Assembly: GCF_007004645.1 (NCBI RefSeq)
Contig: NZ_ML660027.1
Location: forward strand, 718 to 64,717
Origin: Aliiroseovarius halocynthiae
GTDB lineage: Bacteria > Pseudomonadota > Alphaproteobacteria > Rhodobacterales > Rhodobacteraceae
Reading direction: 5' to 3'
DNA: 64,000 nt
Shown: positions 1-8,054 of the stretch, one piece after another
Layout: each line of letters begins with the position of its first letter
Numbering within the stretch: position 1 is the stretch's first letter
The notes under the pieces: model-generated
Told to the model about the DNA's origin: nothing
The model's input: the letters and a program-made list of their open reading frames with translations, nothing else
The model's database searches: none
Program-made: the position numbers and the translations under genes

Positions 1-7
1 GCAATGA

Positions 8-454
8 GCTTTCTATCCCGATTTTCGGCCGCGAACATCGCCAAGCTGTTACTACATCGGACCCATCGCTTGCGGAGTTCCTGGGCCATCCGGGATCTTG
101 GTGCTTGATGGCGGAGTGGATTGGAAGAGCCTGTCGCTGTCTTCCAAGGATGCAGAGTTTTTGGAAAGTCGCAAGCTCAGTAACATGGATGTGGCCCGGA
201 CCTTCAGTGTCCCGCCAACGGCCATCGAACAGGCCATGAATGCCGCTTTACTCACCGCCGAAGGACGCAAGAGGCACTTTGTAGAACATGACCTCGCAGG
301 CTTGTTGCGTGGTGATCTGAAGGCCCGCTATGAGGCTTACCGCATCGGTCGCGAATGGGGATGGCTCAGCCCCAACGAAATTCGAGGCTGGGAGAATCTG
401 CGCGAGATTGAGAATGGTGACGAATACCTATCACCGCTCAATATGACCCAGCTA
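8..454 (+). pseudogene. HK97-type phage portal protein remnant
   Basis: The open frame from base 8 (after an in-frame TGA at 5-7) reads like the C-terminal half of an HK97-family portal protein, the ring at the capsid vertex through which phage DNA passes. Recognisable portal blocks are GVPGPSGILVL, the DVARTFSVPP segment, GLLRGDLKARYEAYRIGR, WGWLSPNEIRGWENL and YLSPLNMTQLG. The family normally has some 20 or more residues between the VPP segment and the FVEHDLAGLLRGD block that are missing here, and the frame drifts into unrelated residues after MTQLG. There is no complete N-terminus inside the window. I read it as a decayed, internally deleted prophage gene; only a TTG at 98 could start an ORF here. 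Confidence 0.75.
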
Positions 455-455
455 G

Positions 456-602
456 GTGAGCGTGATCGGGTTTGTCATTGGGGCGTACACTGTTAACCAT
501 GATACTGGCGAAGTCACTGTCTACCGCGAGGGTCAAATACCGGCAAAATCGAACGGGCCGGATATTGATGAAATGCTGAGGGGCAGCAATGGCAAAGCGT
601 AG
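456..602 (+). CDS. Small ORF upstream of the integrase
   Basis: A 48-codon frame starting at a GTG (456, or GTG 462) and ending at TAG 600-602 has coding-like composition, with segments such as HDTGEVTVYREG and DIDEMLRG. Its end overlaps the probable original integrase ATG at 589, the tight arrangement seen for small phage genes next to integrases. It follows the decayed portal gene directly, so its own 5' part may be a junction product. I do not recognise a family; an accessory protein of the element is possible but not shown. Confidence 0.3.
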   Translation: MSVIGFVIGAYTVNHDTGEVTVYREGQIPAKSNGPDIDEMLRGSNGKA

Positions 603-743
603 AAGCAGGTTCCCGGAGTAACGAAAGCTACCGATCGACACGGCAAGGTTCGCTGGCGTCTGCGTCGCACAATCAAGGGGCGTAGAATTGATTGTAACAT
701 CGATGCAATCTACGGATCAGACGAATTTCGAACACTATACGAA

Positions 744-1682
744 ATGGCGATTGCGTCCCCTCGAGAACGGAAATCAGGAACTGATAAGCGCACCATTGCA
801 TTCTTAATTGAGGATTATCTCGGCAATCGCGCCTTTCGTGATCTGGCCAAGACGACGCAATACGCAAAGCGGAGGCGCTTGGATTGGATACGCGAGGCGA
901 TCGGACCTGCTTACTATGCAGACCTTCTGCCCCGGCACGTAACGGCGCTAATGGACAGGAAGGGTGGTCTGGAGGCCGCCAATCGGCTGCATAAAGACCT
1001 TTCCCAGCTCTACAAATGGGCCAGTAAGAAGCATGGATTTAAAGGTTCTCACCCAACAAACGACGTTGACCGGCATAGGATCGAGACAGACGGATACCAT
1101 ACTTGGACACATGAGCAGGTAGCCCAATTTCGTGACTTCTACGCCACTGGCACAAAGCAACGACTTGCGTTTGAGCTAGTTCTGGGAACTGGTGCGGCAA
1201 GGCAAGATGCAGCTCGTATGGGGCCACTGAACATTCGCGGTGGAGTAATTCGCTATGCGCGAGGAAAGACCGGTGGCAAAGTTGAGTTGCCTTTGGCGAA
1301 ATTGCCTGACCTGACCCGTGAACTGACCGCAATCAGTGAAACCCGCGAAGTGTTTGTTTGCAGGCAAGATGGCACACCGTACACGACTGAGGGCTTTGGG
1401 AATTGGTTTGCCAAAATGGTGCAGGCGGCAGGGTTGCCAACTGAGTGCCGAACGCACGGCTTACGAAAGCATGGAGCTATGCGTTTGGCCGAGGTTGGAG
1501 CAACTGAAGCCCAGATTGCGGCTTTTCTCGGTCACAGATCCCACCATGAGGCGCGGCGCTACATTGCGGCTGCAAATCGCATGACTCTAGCGTCTTCTGC
1601 GCTGAATCTGCTCGAAAATTTGTCCAACCAAAGCAAAGGTTGGGCAAATCAACCCTTCAAATATCTGAAAAGAAAAAGATAA
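744..1682 (+). CDS. Tyrosine recombinase (phage integrase), 5' end frameshifted
   Basis: Site-specific recombinase that would integrate or excise a mobile element by cutting and rejoining DNA through a tyrosine. From the ATG at 744 it has 312 residues, and the full catalytic set is visible: R153, K179, H238-x-x-R241, H264 and Y273. Family members carry about 45 further N-terminal residues, and these are present in the same frame back to base 603 (QVPGVTKATDRHGKVRW and onward) but with no start codon. The ATG at 589 begins in another frame and meets TAA at 619. So one indel near codon 7 separates start from body; the ATG at 744 may be a rescue start. The gene ends 10 bp from the tRNA-Arg 3' end, the expected position for an integrase beside its attachment site. 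Confidence 0.8.
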   Translation: MAIASPRERKSGTDKRTIAFLIEDYLGNRAFRDLAKTTQYAKRRRLDWIREAIGPAYYADLLPRHVTALMDRKGGLEAANRLHKDLSQLYKWASKKHGFKGSHPTNDVDRHRIETDGYHTWTHEQVAQFRDFYATGTKQRLAFELVLGTGAARQDAARMGPLNIRGGVIRYARGKTGGKVELPLAKLPDLTRELTAISETREVFVCRQDGTPYTTEGFGNWFAKMVQAAGLPTECRTHGLRKHGAMRLAEVGATEAQIAAFLGHRSHHEARRYIAAANRMTLASSALNLLENLSNQSKGWANQPFKYLKRKR

Positions 1683-1692
1683 AATGAGAATT

Positions 1693-1769
1693 TGGCGACC
1701 CCGGCAGGATTCGAACCTGCAACCTGCCCCTTAGGAGGGGGCTGCTCTATCCAGTTGAGCCACGGGGCC
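1693..1769 (-). tRNA. tRNA-Arg (anticodon CCU)
   Basis: On the minus strand a 77-nt cloverleaf can be folded: acceptor arm with one G-U pair, D arm, anticodon stem GCCCC/GGGGC around the loop CTCCTAA (anticodon CCT), T arm with GGTTCGAATCC, and an encoded CCA (complement of bases 1693-1695). Its 3' end faces the integrase gene, so the element lies on the 3' side of the tRNA, the standard geometry for tRNA-targeted integration. Confidence 0.95.
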
Positions 1770-1805
1770 GTTGGTGTAGGGAATAGGTAAGCAGGGCTGG
1801 GTTGT

Positions 1806-2846
1806 CTAGCGGCGTTTCAGGGTCTGTCCGGCAGCGATCTTCGGTGACAGTTCGATCCGCTCACCGCCGCCGGTATCGCCGCTTTCTCCGCTGCGATCTG
1901 CGATGATTTGGGCTGCGGCGCGGCCAATTTCCTTGCGGCAGGCGTCCATTGTGGCCAGTTGTCGCGGCAAGCCATCCAGAAGTTCAACGCCGTTAAAGCC
2001 GGCAAGACCGATCTGACCGGGCACGTTGATGCCTTGGTCCAGACAGTACAGAAGCCCGCCCGCGCCGATCATGTCGTTCGAGTAATACATGAAATCCAGC
2101 TCGGGCGTGCGCTCAAGCATGACTTCGGTCATCTCGCGGCCTTTGGCCAAGGCGGATCCGCCCTCATAGAACTCGCGATCAGAAATCTCGATGCCTTCCT
2201 TCGCCAGAACTTCGGTGAAGCCTTCGAACCGTTTGCGGGCGCGGTGGTCCAGAGGCATCTTGGTGCCCAAAAAGCCGATATTCTTGTAACCTGCCTTTAG
2301 AATGGCCTTGGCCATCTTGCGACCGGCGCGGCGGTGGGAAATTCCGACACAAGCATCGATTGCCTCGCCGTCGGTATCCATGATTTCGACGACGGGGATG
2401 CCAGCGGCTTTCAGCATCGATTTGGCGGCGTCGGAATGCTCTAACCCCGCGATAATCACACCGGATGGGCGCCAGGACAGCATCTCGTACAGCACCTTTT
2501 CTTCGCGCTGCGGGTCGTAGTTCGTGACACCGACAACGGGCTGCAAGGGCGTTTCATCCAGTACTTCATTGATGCCCATCATGACCTCGGGGAACACCAT
2601 ATTGGACAAGGACGGGATGATCACAGCCACAAGGTTCACGCGCTGCGACGCAAGGGCGCCAGCGATCTTGTTGGGCACATAGCCAAGAGTCTTCGCAGCT
2701 TCCAGTACGCGGTCGCGTGTTGCCTGACTGACATCCCCGCGATTGCGCAACACCCGGCTGACCGTCATCTCGCTGACACCCGAGGCTTCAGATACGTCAC
2801 GAAGGGTCAGGGGGCGGCGGTTCGGGGGGGTGTTGCTATCTGTCAC
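1806..2846 (-). CDS. LacI-family transcriptional repressor (GntR-like)
   Basis: 346 residues: an N-terminal LacI helix-turn-helix at about 14-40 (LRDVSEASGVSEMTVSRVLR) with the hinge that follows, then a periplasmic-binding-protein-like effector domain to the end (VNLVAVIIPSLSN, GVIIAGLEHS, AGFNGVELLDGL). The sequence resembles repressors of gluconate genes, but no gluconate gene is nearby, so the effector is unknown. It is monocistronic between tRNA-Arg and a phosphatase gene. A half-site typical of LacI operators lies just upstream (about 2878-2894), which would fit autoregulation. Confidence 0.9.
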   Translation of the reverse strand: MTDSNTPPNRRPLTLRDVSEASGVSEMTVSRVLRNRGDVSQATRDRVLEAAKTLGYVPNKIAGALASQRVNLVAVIIPSLSNMVFPEVMMGINEVLDETPLQPVVGVTNYDPQREEKVLYEMLSWRPSGVIIAGLEHSDAAKSMLKAAGIPVVEIMDTDGEAIDACVGISHRRAGRKMAKAILKAGYKNIGFLGTKMPLDHRARKRFEGFTEVLAKEGIEISDREFYEGGSALAKGREMTEVMLERTPELDFMYYSNDMIGAGGLLYCLDQGINVPGQIGLAGFNGVELLDGLPRQLATMDACRKEIGRAAAQIIADRSGESGDTGGGERIELSPKIAAGQTLKRR

Positions 2847-2877
2847 GAAGGCATCCTTGTCATATGAGGTTTGACAT

Positions 2878-2894
2878 ATGTTAGCGATAGATAC
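2878..2894 (-). promoter_or_regulatory. Candidate LacI-family operator half-site
   Basis: ATGTTAGCG at 2878-2886 matches one arm of LacI/GntR-type operators (arms of the ATGTTA.CG kind); the second arm is degenerate. It lies about 30 bp upstream of the repressor start. A possible -35 TTGCCA (minus strand, 2905-2900) stands upstream of it, but the matching -10 is weak. Inference only. Confidence 0.3.
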
Positions 2895-2926
2895 CTTCTT
2901 GGCAATGCCCCAATTTAACAGGGATG

Positions 2927-3718
2927 TTAGGCTAACGGTTCCGCTAACCGTGTAACCAGTGCGTCTTGTACAGGCGGAGTGCCCGCCACCATTCCGCGCA
3001 GCTGGGGGTGTGGGTTGTTAAATCGCGCAGGTCCATTGACCTGATCGCTTACGATGCCGCCGGCCTCTTCCACGATCAACGACCCGGCCGCGACGTCCCA
3101 CTCCCAAGTTGGGCGCAGGGTCATCATGGCGTCGAACCGCCCTTCGCCGACCACCGAAAGTCGATAAGCAAGCGAGCTGCGGAAACTGCGTTTGACGGGT
3201 GGAACGTCTTTGTCCCGCCATAAATCGGGCGCGAAGTTGGGTTTGGCGGCCAGAACCGTCGCATTTTCCAGTGTCGATGTCGTGCTGACCGACAACGGGG
3301 CGTTGTTCAGCGTGGCACCCTGTCCGCGTGTGGCTGCATAAAGTTTGCCACGTTCGGGCAGGTACACCACGGCGGTTTCAACAATCCCGTTTCGTGCGAT
3401 GGCCAGCGAGTGCGCCCATGTGGTCGAGCCTTCGATAAAGCTGCGCGTGCCGTCGATCGGGTCGATAATGAACACTTGTTCGGCCTCAAGGCGCCTGGGG
3501 TCGTCTTCGGTCTCTTCTGACAGCCAGCCATAGTCGAGTCGTGCGCCGGTCAGTTCGTTGCGTAGCATGCGATCCACGGCCAGATCGGCCTCGGTCACGG
3601 GGCCTTGCCCGCCGGGTTTGTCCCAGCGCTCGGCCGATCCGTGGAAAAAGCCCGAGGCGATCTTGCCCGCGGCTTCGGCTGCGTCGATTAGAAGTTTCAG
3701 GTCATCAGTCACCGGCAA
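2927..3718 (-). CDS. Inositol monophosphatase / CysQ-type phosphatase
   Basis: 263-residue Mg2+/Li+-sensitive phosphatase of the IMPase superfamily. The metal-binding motifs are intact: WLSEET (E68, E69), DPIDGT (D86, D89) and WEWDVAAG (D208). Rhodobacteraceae proteins of this type are often called 3'(2'),5'-bisphosphate nucleotidase CysQ, which removes PAP made in sulfate assimilation, but inositol-phosphate activity cannot be excluded from sequence. Its start overlaps the end of pmbA by 14 bp on the same strand, so the two are probably translated from one transcript. Confidence 0.85.
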   Translation of the reverse strand: MPVTDDLKLLIDAAEAAGKIASGFFHGSAERWDKPGGQGPVTEADLAVDRMLRNELTGARLDYGWLSEETEDDPRRLEAEQVFIIDPIDGTRSFIEGSTTWAHSLAIARNGIVETAVVYLPERGKLYAATRGQGATLNNAPLSVSTTSTLENATVLAAKPNFAPDLWRDKDVPPVKRSFRSSLAYRLSVVGEGRFDAMMTLRPTWEWDVAAGSLIVEEAGGIVSDQVNGPARFNNPHPQLRGMVAGTPPVQDALVTRLAEPLA

Positions 3719-5051
3719 GGGTCATCCCTTCGACCAGCAGGCTGGGGATCATGCGGCTGAGATGCGGTTCGGCGTCATTCGCCGGGATGATCCGCTTCAG
3801 CATGTCGCGCAGATTGCCCGCAATGGTGCATTCGTTGACGGGATAGGCAACTTCGCCGTTCTCGATCCAGAAACCCGACGCCCCGCGCGAATAATCGCCC
3901 GTGTTCGGATTGATCGTGGACCCGATCATCGATGTCACCAACAGCCCGGTGCCCATCTGCGCGATCAGATCCTCTTTCGTCGAATTTCCCTTCGTTAGAG
4001 CCACATTCGAGATTGAAGGCGAGGGCGGCGCAGACGTCCCGCGTGATGCGCTGGCGGTGCTTTGCATCCCCAACTGGCGTGCTGTGGCGATGTCCATTGT
4101 CCAGCCGGTCAGCTGTCCGTTGTCGACGATCTTGCGCAGCTGAGTGGGAAGGCCTTCACCATCAAAGGGCCGCGAGCCGGAAATGCGGGCGCGGTGCGGA
4201 TCCTCGATCAGGTCAATCCCGTCGGGCAGAACCTGTTCACCCAAAGCGTCCAGAAGCCAAGATGATCCGCGTGCAATCATCGCGCCGTTCGAGGCGCTCA
4301 GCAGATGCCCGATCAGGGACGCAGAAATCCGTTCGTCATACAGCACCGGATAGGCACCTGTCGGCGGTTTCTTTGCGCCCAGACGTTCGACGGTGCGATT
4401 GCCCGCTTTGGTGCCGATTTCCTGTGCGCTGGGCAAATCGGCCTGAAAGATGCGCATCTCACCGGCATAGTCACGTTCCATCGTCGCGCCCTCGCCGGTG
4501 ATCGCCACGGTCGAGATAGCGCGGTTGGTACGGCCATACCCACCCGAAAACCCGTTCGAGCAGGCCAGATGGAACTGGTGCCGCCCATAGCCCGCTGACG
4601 AGCTGCTGACCTGCGATACGCCCTCGACGGCCAACGCTGCGGCCTCGGCTTCCAGCGCATCGCGTTCCAGCGCTGCGGGGTCCGGTTCGGCACTTGGGTC
4701 AGCCATCTCTAGGGCTTCCAAATCCCAATCACGCGCCAGTTCAGCCGGATCAGCCTGCCCAATATGGGGATCTTCGGGCGCTTCCTTGGCCATCGCTACG
4801 GCACGCTCGGCCATCGCGTTGATCGTCGCCTCGGACACATCCGATGCCGAAACGCAGGCTTGTCGCTGGCCCAGCATCACGCGCAGCCCGATATCCACGC
4901 CCTCGGACCGTTCGGCGTGCTCCAGCTTGCCGTTCAGCACGTCGATGGACACCGACGTTCCATCCACCGCCAATGCATCTGCCGCATCCGCACCGGCCTT
5001 CTGGGCGGCGTCCAAAAGCTGTTGGGTCAGGCTGTCAAGCGATGCGCGCAT
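3705..5051 (-). CDS. pmbA: TldE/PmbA-family metalloprotease subunit
   Basis: 448-residue PmbA (TldE), partner of the TldD protease that in enterobacteria matures microcin B17 and degrades CcdA. The N-terminal domain (ADALAVDGTSVSIDVLNGK), central domain and the C-terminal block with STINPNTGDYSRGASGFWI are typical. PmbA subunits lack the TldD HExxxH zinc motif and none is seen here; no tldD is in the window. I chose the ATG at 5051 because AAAGGA lies 6 bp upstream; the TTG at 5066 would start inside that ribosome-binding site. Followed directly by the overlapping phosphatase gene. Confidence 0.9.
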   Translation of the reverse strand: MRASLDSLTQQLLDAAQKAGADAADALAVDGTSVSIDVLNGKLEHAERSEGVDIGLRVMLGQRQACVSASDVSEATINAMAERAVAMAKEAPEDPHIGQADPAELARDWDLEALEMADPSAEPDPAALERDALEAEAAALAVEGVSQVSSSSAGYGRHQFHLACSNGFSGGYGRTNRAISTVAITGEGATMERDYAGEMRIFQADLPSAQEIGTKAGNRTVERLGAKKPPTGAYPVLYDERISASLIGHLLSASNGAMIARGSSWLLDALGEQVLPDGIDLIEDPHRARISGSRPFDGEGLPTQLRKIVDNGQLTGWTMDIATARQLGMQSTASASRGTSAPPSPSISNVALTKGNSTKEDLIAQMGTGLLVTSMIGSTINPNTGDYSRGASGFWIENGEVAYPVNECTIAGNLRDMLKRIIPANDAEPHLSRMIPSLLVEGMTLAGD

Positions 5052-5167
5052 AGGGCGTCCTTTCAATTACGTGCCTCTCAGGTAACCCTTGCACCTCGCG
5101 CTCGCAAGATGTGTCTCTGGCATCTGTGTGAATGCTGCGCTAGCATCCAAGGAAGGGAGGGCACCAT

Positions 5168-5923
5168 ATGCATGATATGACTGGGAAAACTGTTGTGATC
5201 ACCGGCGCAAGCCGCGGGATCGGAGAAGCCGCCGCGCACATCTTTGCGCAGGCCGGTGCGAATGTGGTTCTGACAGCTCGCAGTGCGTCACAAATCCAAG
5301 CCATCGCCGCAGAAATTGGCGAGCGTGCCTTGGCTGTGACGTGCGACGTGTCGAATTGGAGCCAGGTGAAGGCCGCCATCGATTTGGCCCACGGACGCTT
5401 CGGCACGGTCGATGTGCTGATCAACAATGCGGGCGTGATTGAACCCATCGGTCCGCTTGAAACCTCGGACCCCGAGGGCTGGGGTCACGTCATCGACGTG
5501 AACCTAAAAGGTGTCTATTACGGCGCAAGAGCGGCCTTGCCCTATATGATCGAACAGGGCGGCGGGTCGATCCTGACCATCAGTTCCGGGGCGGCGCACC
5601 GCCCGCTCGAGGGCTGGGCGCATTACTGCACGTCGAAAGCGGGCGTGCATATGTTCAATGAAGCACTGCACCTTGAAACCTCGGGCAAGGGTGTCCGCGC
5701 GATCGGTCTGTCCCCAGGTACCGTCGCCACCCAAATGCAACGCGAGATCAAGGCCTCGGGCGTGAATGCGGTTGCGCAGTTGAACTGGGACGATCACATC
5801 CCCGCCGAATGGCCCGCCCGCGCGCTGTTGTGGATGTGTTCGGAAGATGCCGACGAATATCTGGGGCAAGAGATTTCGCTTCGCGATGTAGACATCAGAA
5901 AGCGGGCGAACGTATTCGGATGA
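5168..5923 (+). CDS. Short-chain dehydrogenase/reductase
   Basis: 251-residue classical SDR. Cofactor motif TGASRGIG at 12-19, NNAG at 86-89, catalytic S139/S140, Y153 and K157 (YCTSK). An Asp (CDV, residue 60) marks the adenine pocket. It should reduce or oxidise an alcohol or ketone with NAD(P)H; the substrate is not evident. A GGGAGG-type ribosome-binding site stands 7 bp before the ATG at 5168. Its TGA overlaps the ATG of the next gene (ATGA), so it is translationally coupled to a crotonase-like protein. Confidence 0.9.
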   Translation: MHDMTGKTVVITGASRGIGEAAAHIFAQAGANVVLTARSASQIQAIAAEIGERALAVTCDVSNWSQVKAAIDLAHGRFGTVDVLINNAGVIEPIGPLETSDPEGWGHVIDVNLKGVYYGARAALPYMIEQGGGSILTISSGAAHRPLEGWAHYCTSKAGVHMFNEALHLETSGKGVRAIGLSPGTVATQMQREIKASGVNAVAQLNWDDHIPAEWPARALLWMCSEDADEYLGQEISLRDVDIRKRANVFG

Positions 5924-6531
5924 TAGATCTGACAAAAGACGATGGCGTCTGGGTGGTGACCATCAACCGCCCGGACAAAGCAAACTCGCTGACCAAAGCG
6001 ATGTTGGAAGAGCTGGCCCAGATCGCGCAGGACGCGGCGGGGGACGCGCGGGTGCTGATCCTGTCCGGTTCGGGCAAGGTGTTTTCGGCCGGGGCTGATT
6101 TGGACGAGGCAAAGGCCGGTTTGGCCACCGATGATGTGTGGGAGCGTCTGTCTGCCGCTATCGCAGCTGCGCCCTGTCTGACCATTGCCGCCCTGAATGG
6201 GACGCTGGCTGGCGGTGCTTTTGGAATGGCGCTGGCCTGCGATCTGCGCATCTCGGTTGCAAGCGCCAAGTTTTTCTATCCGGTGATGAAGCTGGGCTAT
6301 TTGCCTCAGCCGTCTGATCCCGCACGCCTCACTGCGTTGGTTGGTCCTGCACGGGCCAAGATGATCTTGATGGCGGGCCAGAAAATCCGGACGGACGAGG
6401 CGCTGTCCTGGGGTTTGATTGACCGTGTGGTCGAGGTGGATAACCTGATGGATGCCGCCTTGGAACTTGCAGACCATGCGCGTTTGCAAAGCGCTGATCA
6501 TGTGGCGGCAATGAAGCGGATGATCCGCTGA
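5920..6531 (+). CDS. Crotonase (enoyl-CoA hydratase/isomerase) superfamily protein
   Basis: 203 residues, short for the family (about 260) and lacking the usual C-terminal helical region. The CoA/oxyanion-hole segments are present: SAGAD (56-60) and LAGGAFGMAL (97-106). The two glutamates used by true hydratases are absent: the first position (GGxxELAL in the family) reads GGAFGMAL, and the second (PE..LG) reads PVMKLG. It therefore probably catalyses another CoA-thioester reaction or only binds acyl-CoA. Coupled by ATGA overlap to the upstream SDR, suggesting a joint step in acyl-CoA or aromatic-acid metabolism (inference). Confidence 0.85.
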   Translation: MIDLTKDDGVWVVTINRPDKANSLTKAMLEELAQIAQDAAGDARVLILSGSGKVFSAGADLDEAKAGLATDDVWERLSAAIAAAPCLTIAALNGTLAGGAFGMALACDLRISVASAKFFYPVMKLGYLPQPSDPARLTALVGPARAKMILMAGQKIRTDEALSWGLIDRVVEVDNLMDAALELADHARLQSADHVAAMKRMIR

Positions 6532-6558
6532 ACTAGGCTCTAATCCAGCCCGACCTTG

Positions 6559-6675
6559 TCATTTGCCCTCTGGTTTGGGGGCAGGTGGTCGCGGTTCTGC
6601 GTCAGATCCGTGGGAAACGCCCGCCCGCACAGCGCGTAATCCGGCAAGGAAGTCTTGCTCTTCGGGGGTAAACCG
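6559..6675 (-). pseudogene. Start-less coding-like fragment
   Basis: On the minus strand 38 codons read RFTPEEQDFLAGLRAVRAG..., ending PAPKPEGK before TGA, with the codon bias of neighbouring genes. A TAG precedes it (6676-6678) and no start codon is available near its beginning. It looks like the tail of a lost gene left between the crotonase and mscS genes. I do not recognise the parent protein. Confidence 0.3.
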
Positions 6676-6728
6676 CTATCCCTTTCTAAGGGTTTTGTCA
6701 GTGATCGTGTGAAGGCAAGGAAAAGCAG

Positions 6729-8054
6729 ATGGAGAATCGACCTCAGATCGTGGACACCGCGCTGGGCTATCTGAACCAAGGGTGGGAGATCGCCGAAGGT
6801 TGGCTTCTGTCGCCCGCCGCGTGGTCCCAGTTTGGGCTGCTTGTCGCCGCCTATTTGGCCGCACGTTATACCGATAAGAAGCTTGAACCCTTTCTGACCC
6901 GCATCCTGACCCCAAATGGGGATCGCAACCATCCGATTTCCAAGCTGCGTCTGTTCGCGTTGATCTTTCTGCCCCTGACGATGCCGCTTCTGGCCTGGGC
7001 CTTTACTGCGCTTGGTGAACAGGTCACGCGCTCGATCTTTGGGTCGGGCGCAGTTATCGCCTTCGGGAAACGCGTGTTCCTGTTCCTTGCCGTCCGTGCC
7101 TTTGCGCGTGAGATCATCAAAGATCCGTTCCTGAAACTGTTGGGCAAGTACATCCTGATCCCAATGGCCGCGCTGTATACTGTGGGTCTGCTGGATCTTG
7201 TCACCACCAAATTGGATGAAACGGTCGTGCCGCTTGGCAACATGAGCTTCTCGCTGCTGTTCGCCATTCGATTTGCCGTTCTGGGCGGTGTCATTTTCTG
7301 GCTGGGTCGCTGGTCCAACGACCAGACGGCGCAGGCCATTAAGAAGCAGGAAGAGATGCGCCCCGCCACGCGCGAGCTGGCCGTGAAGGCGGCTGAGATT
7401 GGCATTTTCGGTGCAGCCTTCCTGATCCTGATGAATATCATGGGCGTCAATCTGACCTCGTTGGCGGTGCTTGGGGGGGCGATTGGCGTCGGACTGGGCT
7501 TCGGGTTGCAGCAGATCGCCTCGAACTTCATTTCGGGCATTATTCTTCTGCTGGAAGGGCAGGCGACGGTTGGCGATTATGTTGAACTGGACGGGGGCGA
7601 GGCCGGTACGATTGTCAAAATGACTGCCCGTGCCGCCATATTAGAGACGTTTGACGGCAAATGGATCGTCGTCCCAAACGAGCATTTCATTACGACCCGC
7701 GTGGTGAATTTTTCGGACGCGGGCAGCGCCAATCGCTACGAGGCGCCGTTCTCGGTCAGCTATAAGGCTGACATCGAAGCCGTGCCGGGTATCATCGAAG
7801 AAGCTGTCACCAAGCTGGACTTCATCCTGACCGACAGTGAAGAACACATGCCCGATTGCGAACTGCGTGCCTTTGGCGATAGCGGCGTTGATTTCGCGCT
7901 AGAGTTCTGGGTGAACGGCATCGATGATGGTCGAAACAAGTTTACGCCACGTGTCATGATGCAGATTTGGAAAGCACTCAAGGCCAATGACATAGAAATC
8001 CCCTATCCGCACCGCGTTGTCGAGATGCTGAACGACGGGGCCAAGAACTCTTGA
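6729..8054 (+). CDS. MscS-family mechanosensitive ion channel
   Basis: 441-residue inner-membrane channel that opens under membrane tension to release solutes during hypo-osmotic shock. An N-terminal set of transmembrane segments precedes the pore helix and beta domain (LAVLGGAIGVGLGFGLQQ, then FISGIILLLEGQATVGDYVE with the following VPNE loop), the diagnostic MscS block, and a cytoplasmic alpha/beta domain closes the protein. It is longer than E. coli MscS (286) because of extra membrane segments at the N-terminus. Its TGA overlaps the TTG start of the next gene. Confidence 0.92.
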   Translation: MENRPQIVDTALGYLNQGWEIAEGWLLSPAAWSQFGLLVAAYLAARYTDKKLEPFLTRILTPNGDRNHPISKLRLFALIFLPLTMPLLAWAFTALGEQVTRSIFGSGAVIAFGKRVFLFLAVRAFAREIIKDPFLKLLGKYILIPMAALYTVGLLDLVTTKLDETVVPLGNMSFSLLFAIRFAVLGGVIFWLGRWSNDQTAQAIKKQEEMRPATRELAVKAAEIGIFGAAFLILMNIMGVNLTSLAVLGGAIGVGLGFGLQQIASNFISGIILLLEGQATVGDYVELDGGEAGTIVKMTARAAILETFDGKWIVVPNEHFITTRVVNFSDAGSANRYEAPFSVSYKADIEAVPGIIEEAVTKLDFILTDSEEHMPDCELRAFGDSGVDFALEFWVNGIDDGRNKFTPRVMMQIWKALKANDIEIPYPHRVVEMLNDGAKNS

